Below, one piece after another: positions 5,771 to 5,782 of a DNA stretch of 5,782 nucleotides. The stretch is taken from assembly GCA_012961845.1 (NCBI GenBank), contig DTYO01000135.1, positions 1 through 5,782 on the forward strand, in the 5' to 3' direction. The DNA comes from Thermodesulfobacteriaceae bacterium. GTDB taxonomy: Bacteria > Desulfobacterota > Dissulfuribacteria > Dissulfuribacterales > UBA3076. The position numbers and the translations under genes are program-made. The notes under the pieces were generated by a model that was given only the letters and a program-made list of their open reading frames with translations, had not been told where the DNA came from and did no database searches. Each line of letters opens with the position of its first letter. The first letter of the stretch is position 1.

Positions 5771-5782
5771 CGAAACTGCGCA

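Overview
The window comes from a dissimilatory sulfate-reducing bacterium, most likely a member of the Desulfobacterota outside the classic Desulfovibrio group. This rests on gene content: the 3' end of aprA (adenylylsulfate reductase alpha subunit) is followed by a complete qmoABC operon. That arrangement is typical of bacterial sulfate reducers. The genus cannot be fixed from this sequence. All protein genes and the tRNA lie on the + strand.

Layout. Positions 1-269 hold the C-terminal end of aprA. A strong intrinsic terminator follows (315-349), then a heptad-repeat/inverted-repeat element (350-443) and a candidate extended -10 promoter (444-452). qmoA (478-1722), qmoB (1722-4043) and qmoC (4059-5357) are tightly packed, each with a good Shine-Dalgarno site. 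Downstream are a small hairpin (5369-5391) and a second intrinsic terminator (5408-5442). About 255 bases without a gene follow, carrying several short inverted repeats, and then a tRNA-Thr(TGT) gene (5698-5770).

How the genes work together. AprBA reduces adenosine 5'-phosphosulfate (APS) to sulfite in the cytoplasm. QmoABC is the membrane complex that passes electrons from the menaquinone pool to AprBA. QmoC contains the membrane cytochrome b part fused to an HdrC-like iron-sulfur domain. QmoA and QmoB are two diverged HdrA-like flavoproteins, and QmoB also carries two [4Fe-4S] clusters and an MvhD-like tail. The terminator after aprA, with a possible separate promoter before qmoA, suggests that apr and qmo transcription is at least partly uncoupled here.

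The window is mainly a well-known energy-metabolism locus. I see no convincing new gene system. The parts that merit a second look are the heptad/inverted-repeat element in the qmo leader, the pattern of cysteine loss across the two HdrA paralogues, and the structured noncoding stretch between qmoC and the tRNA.
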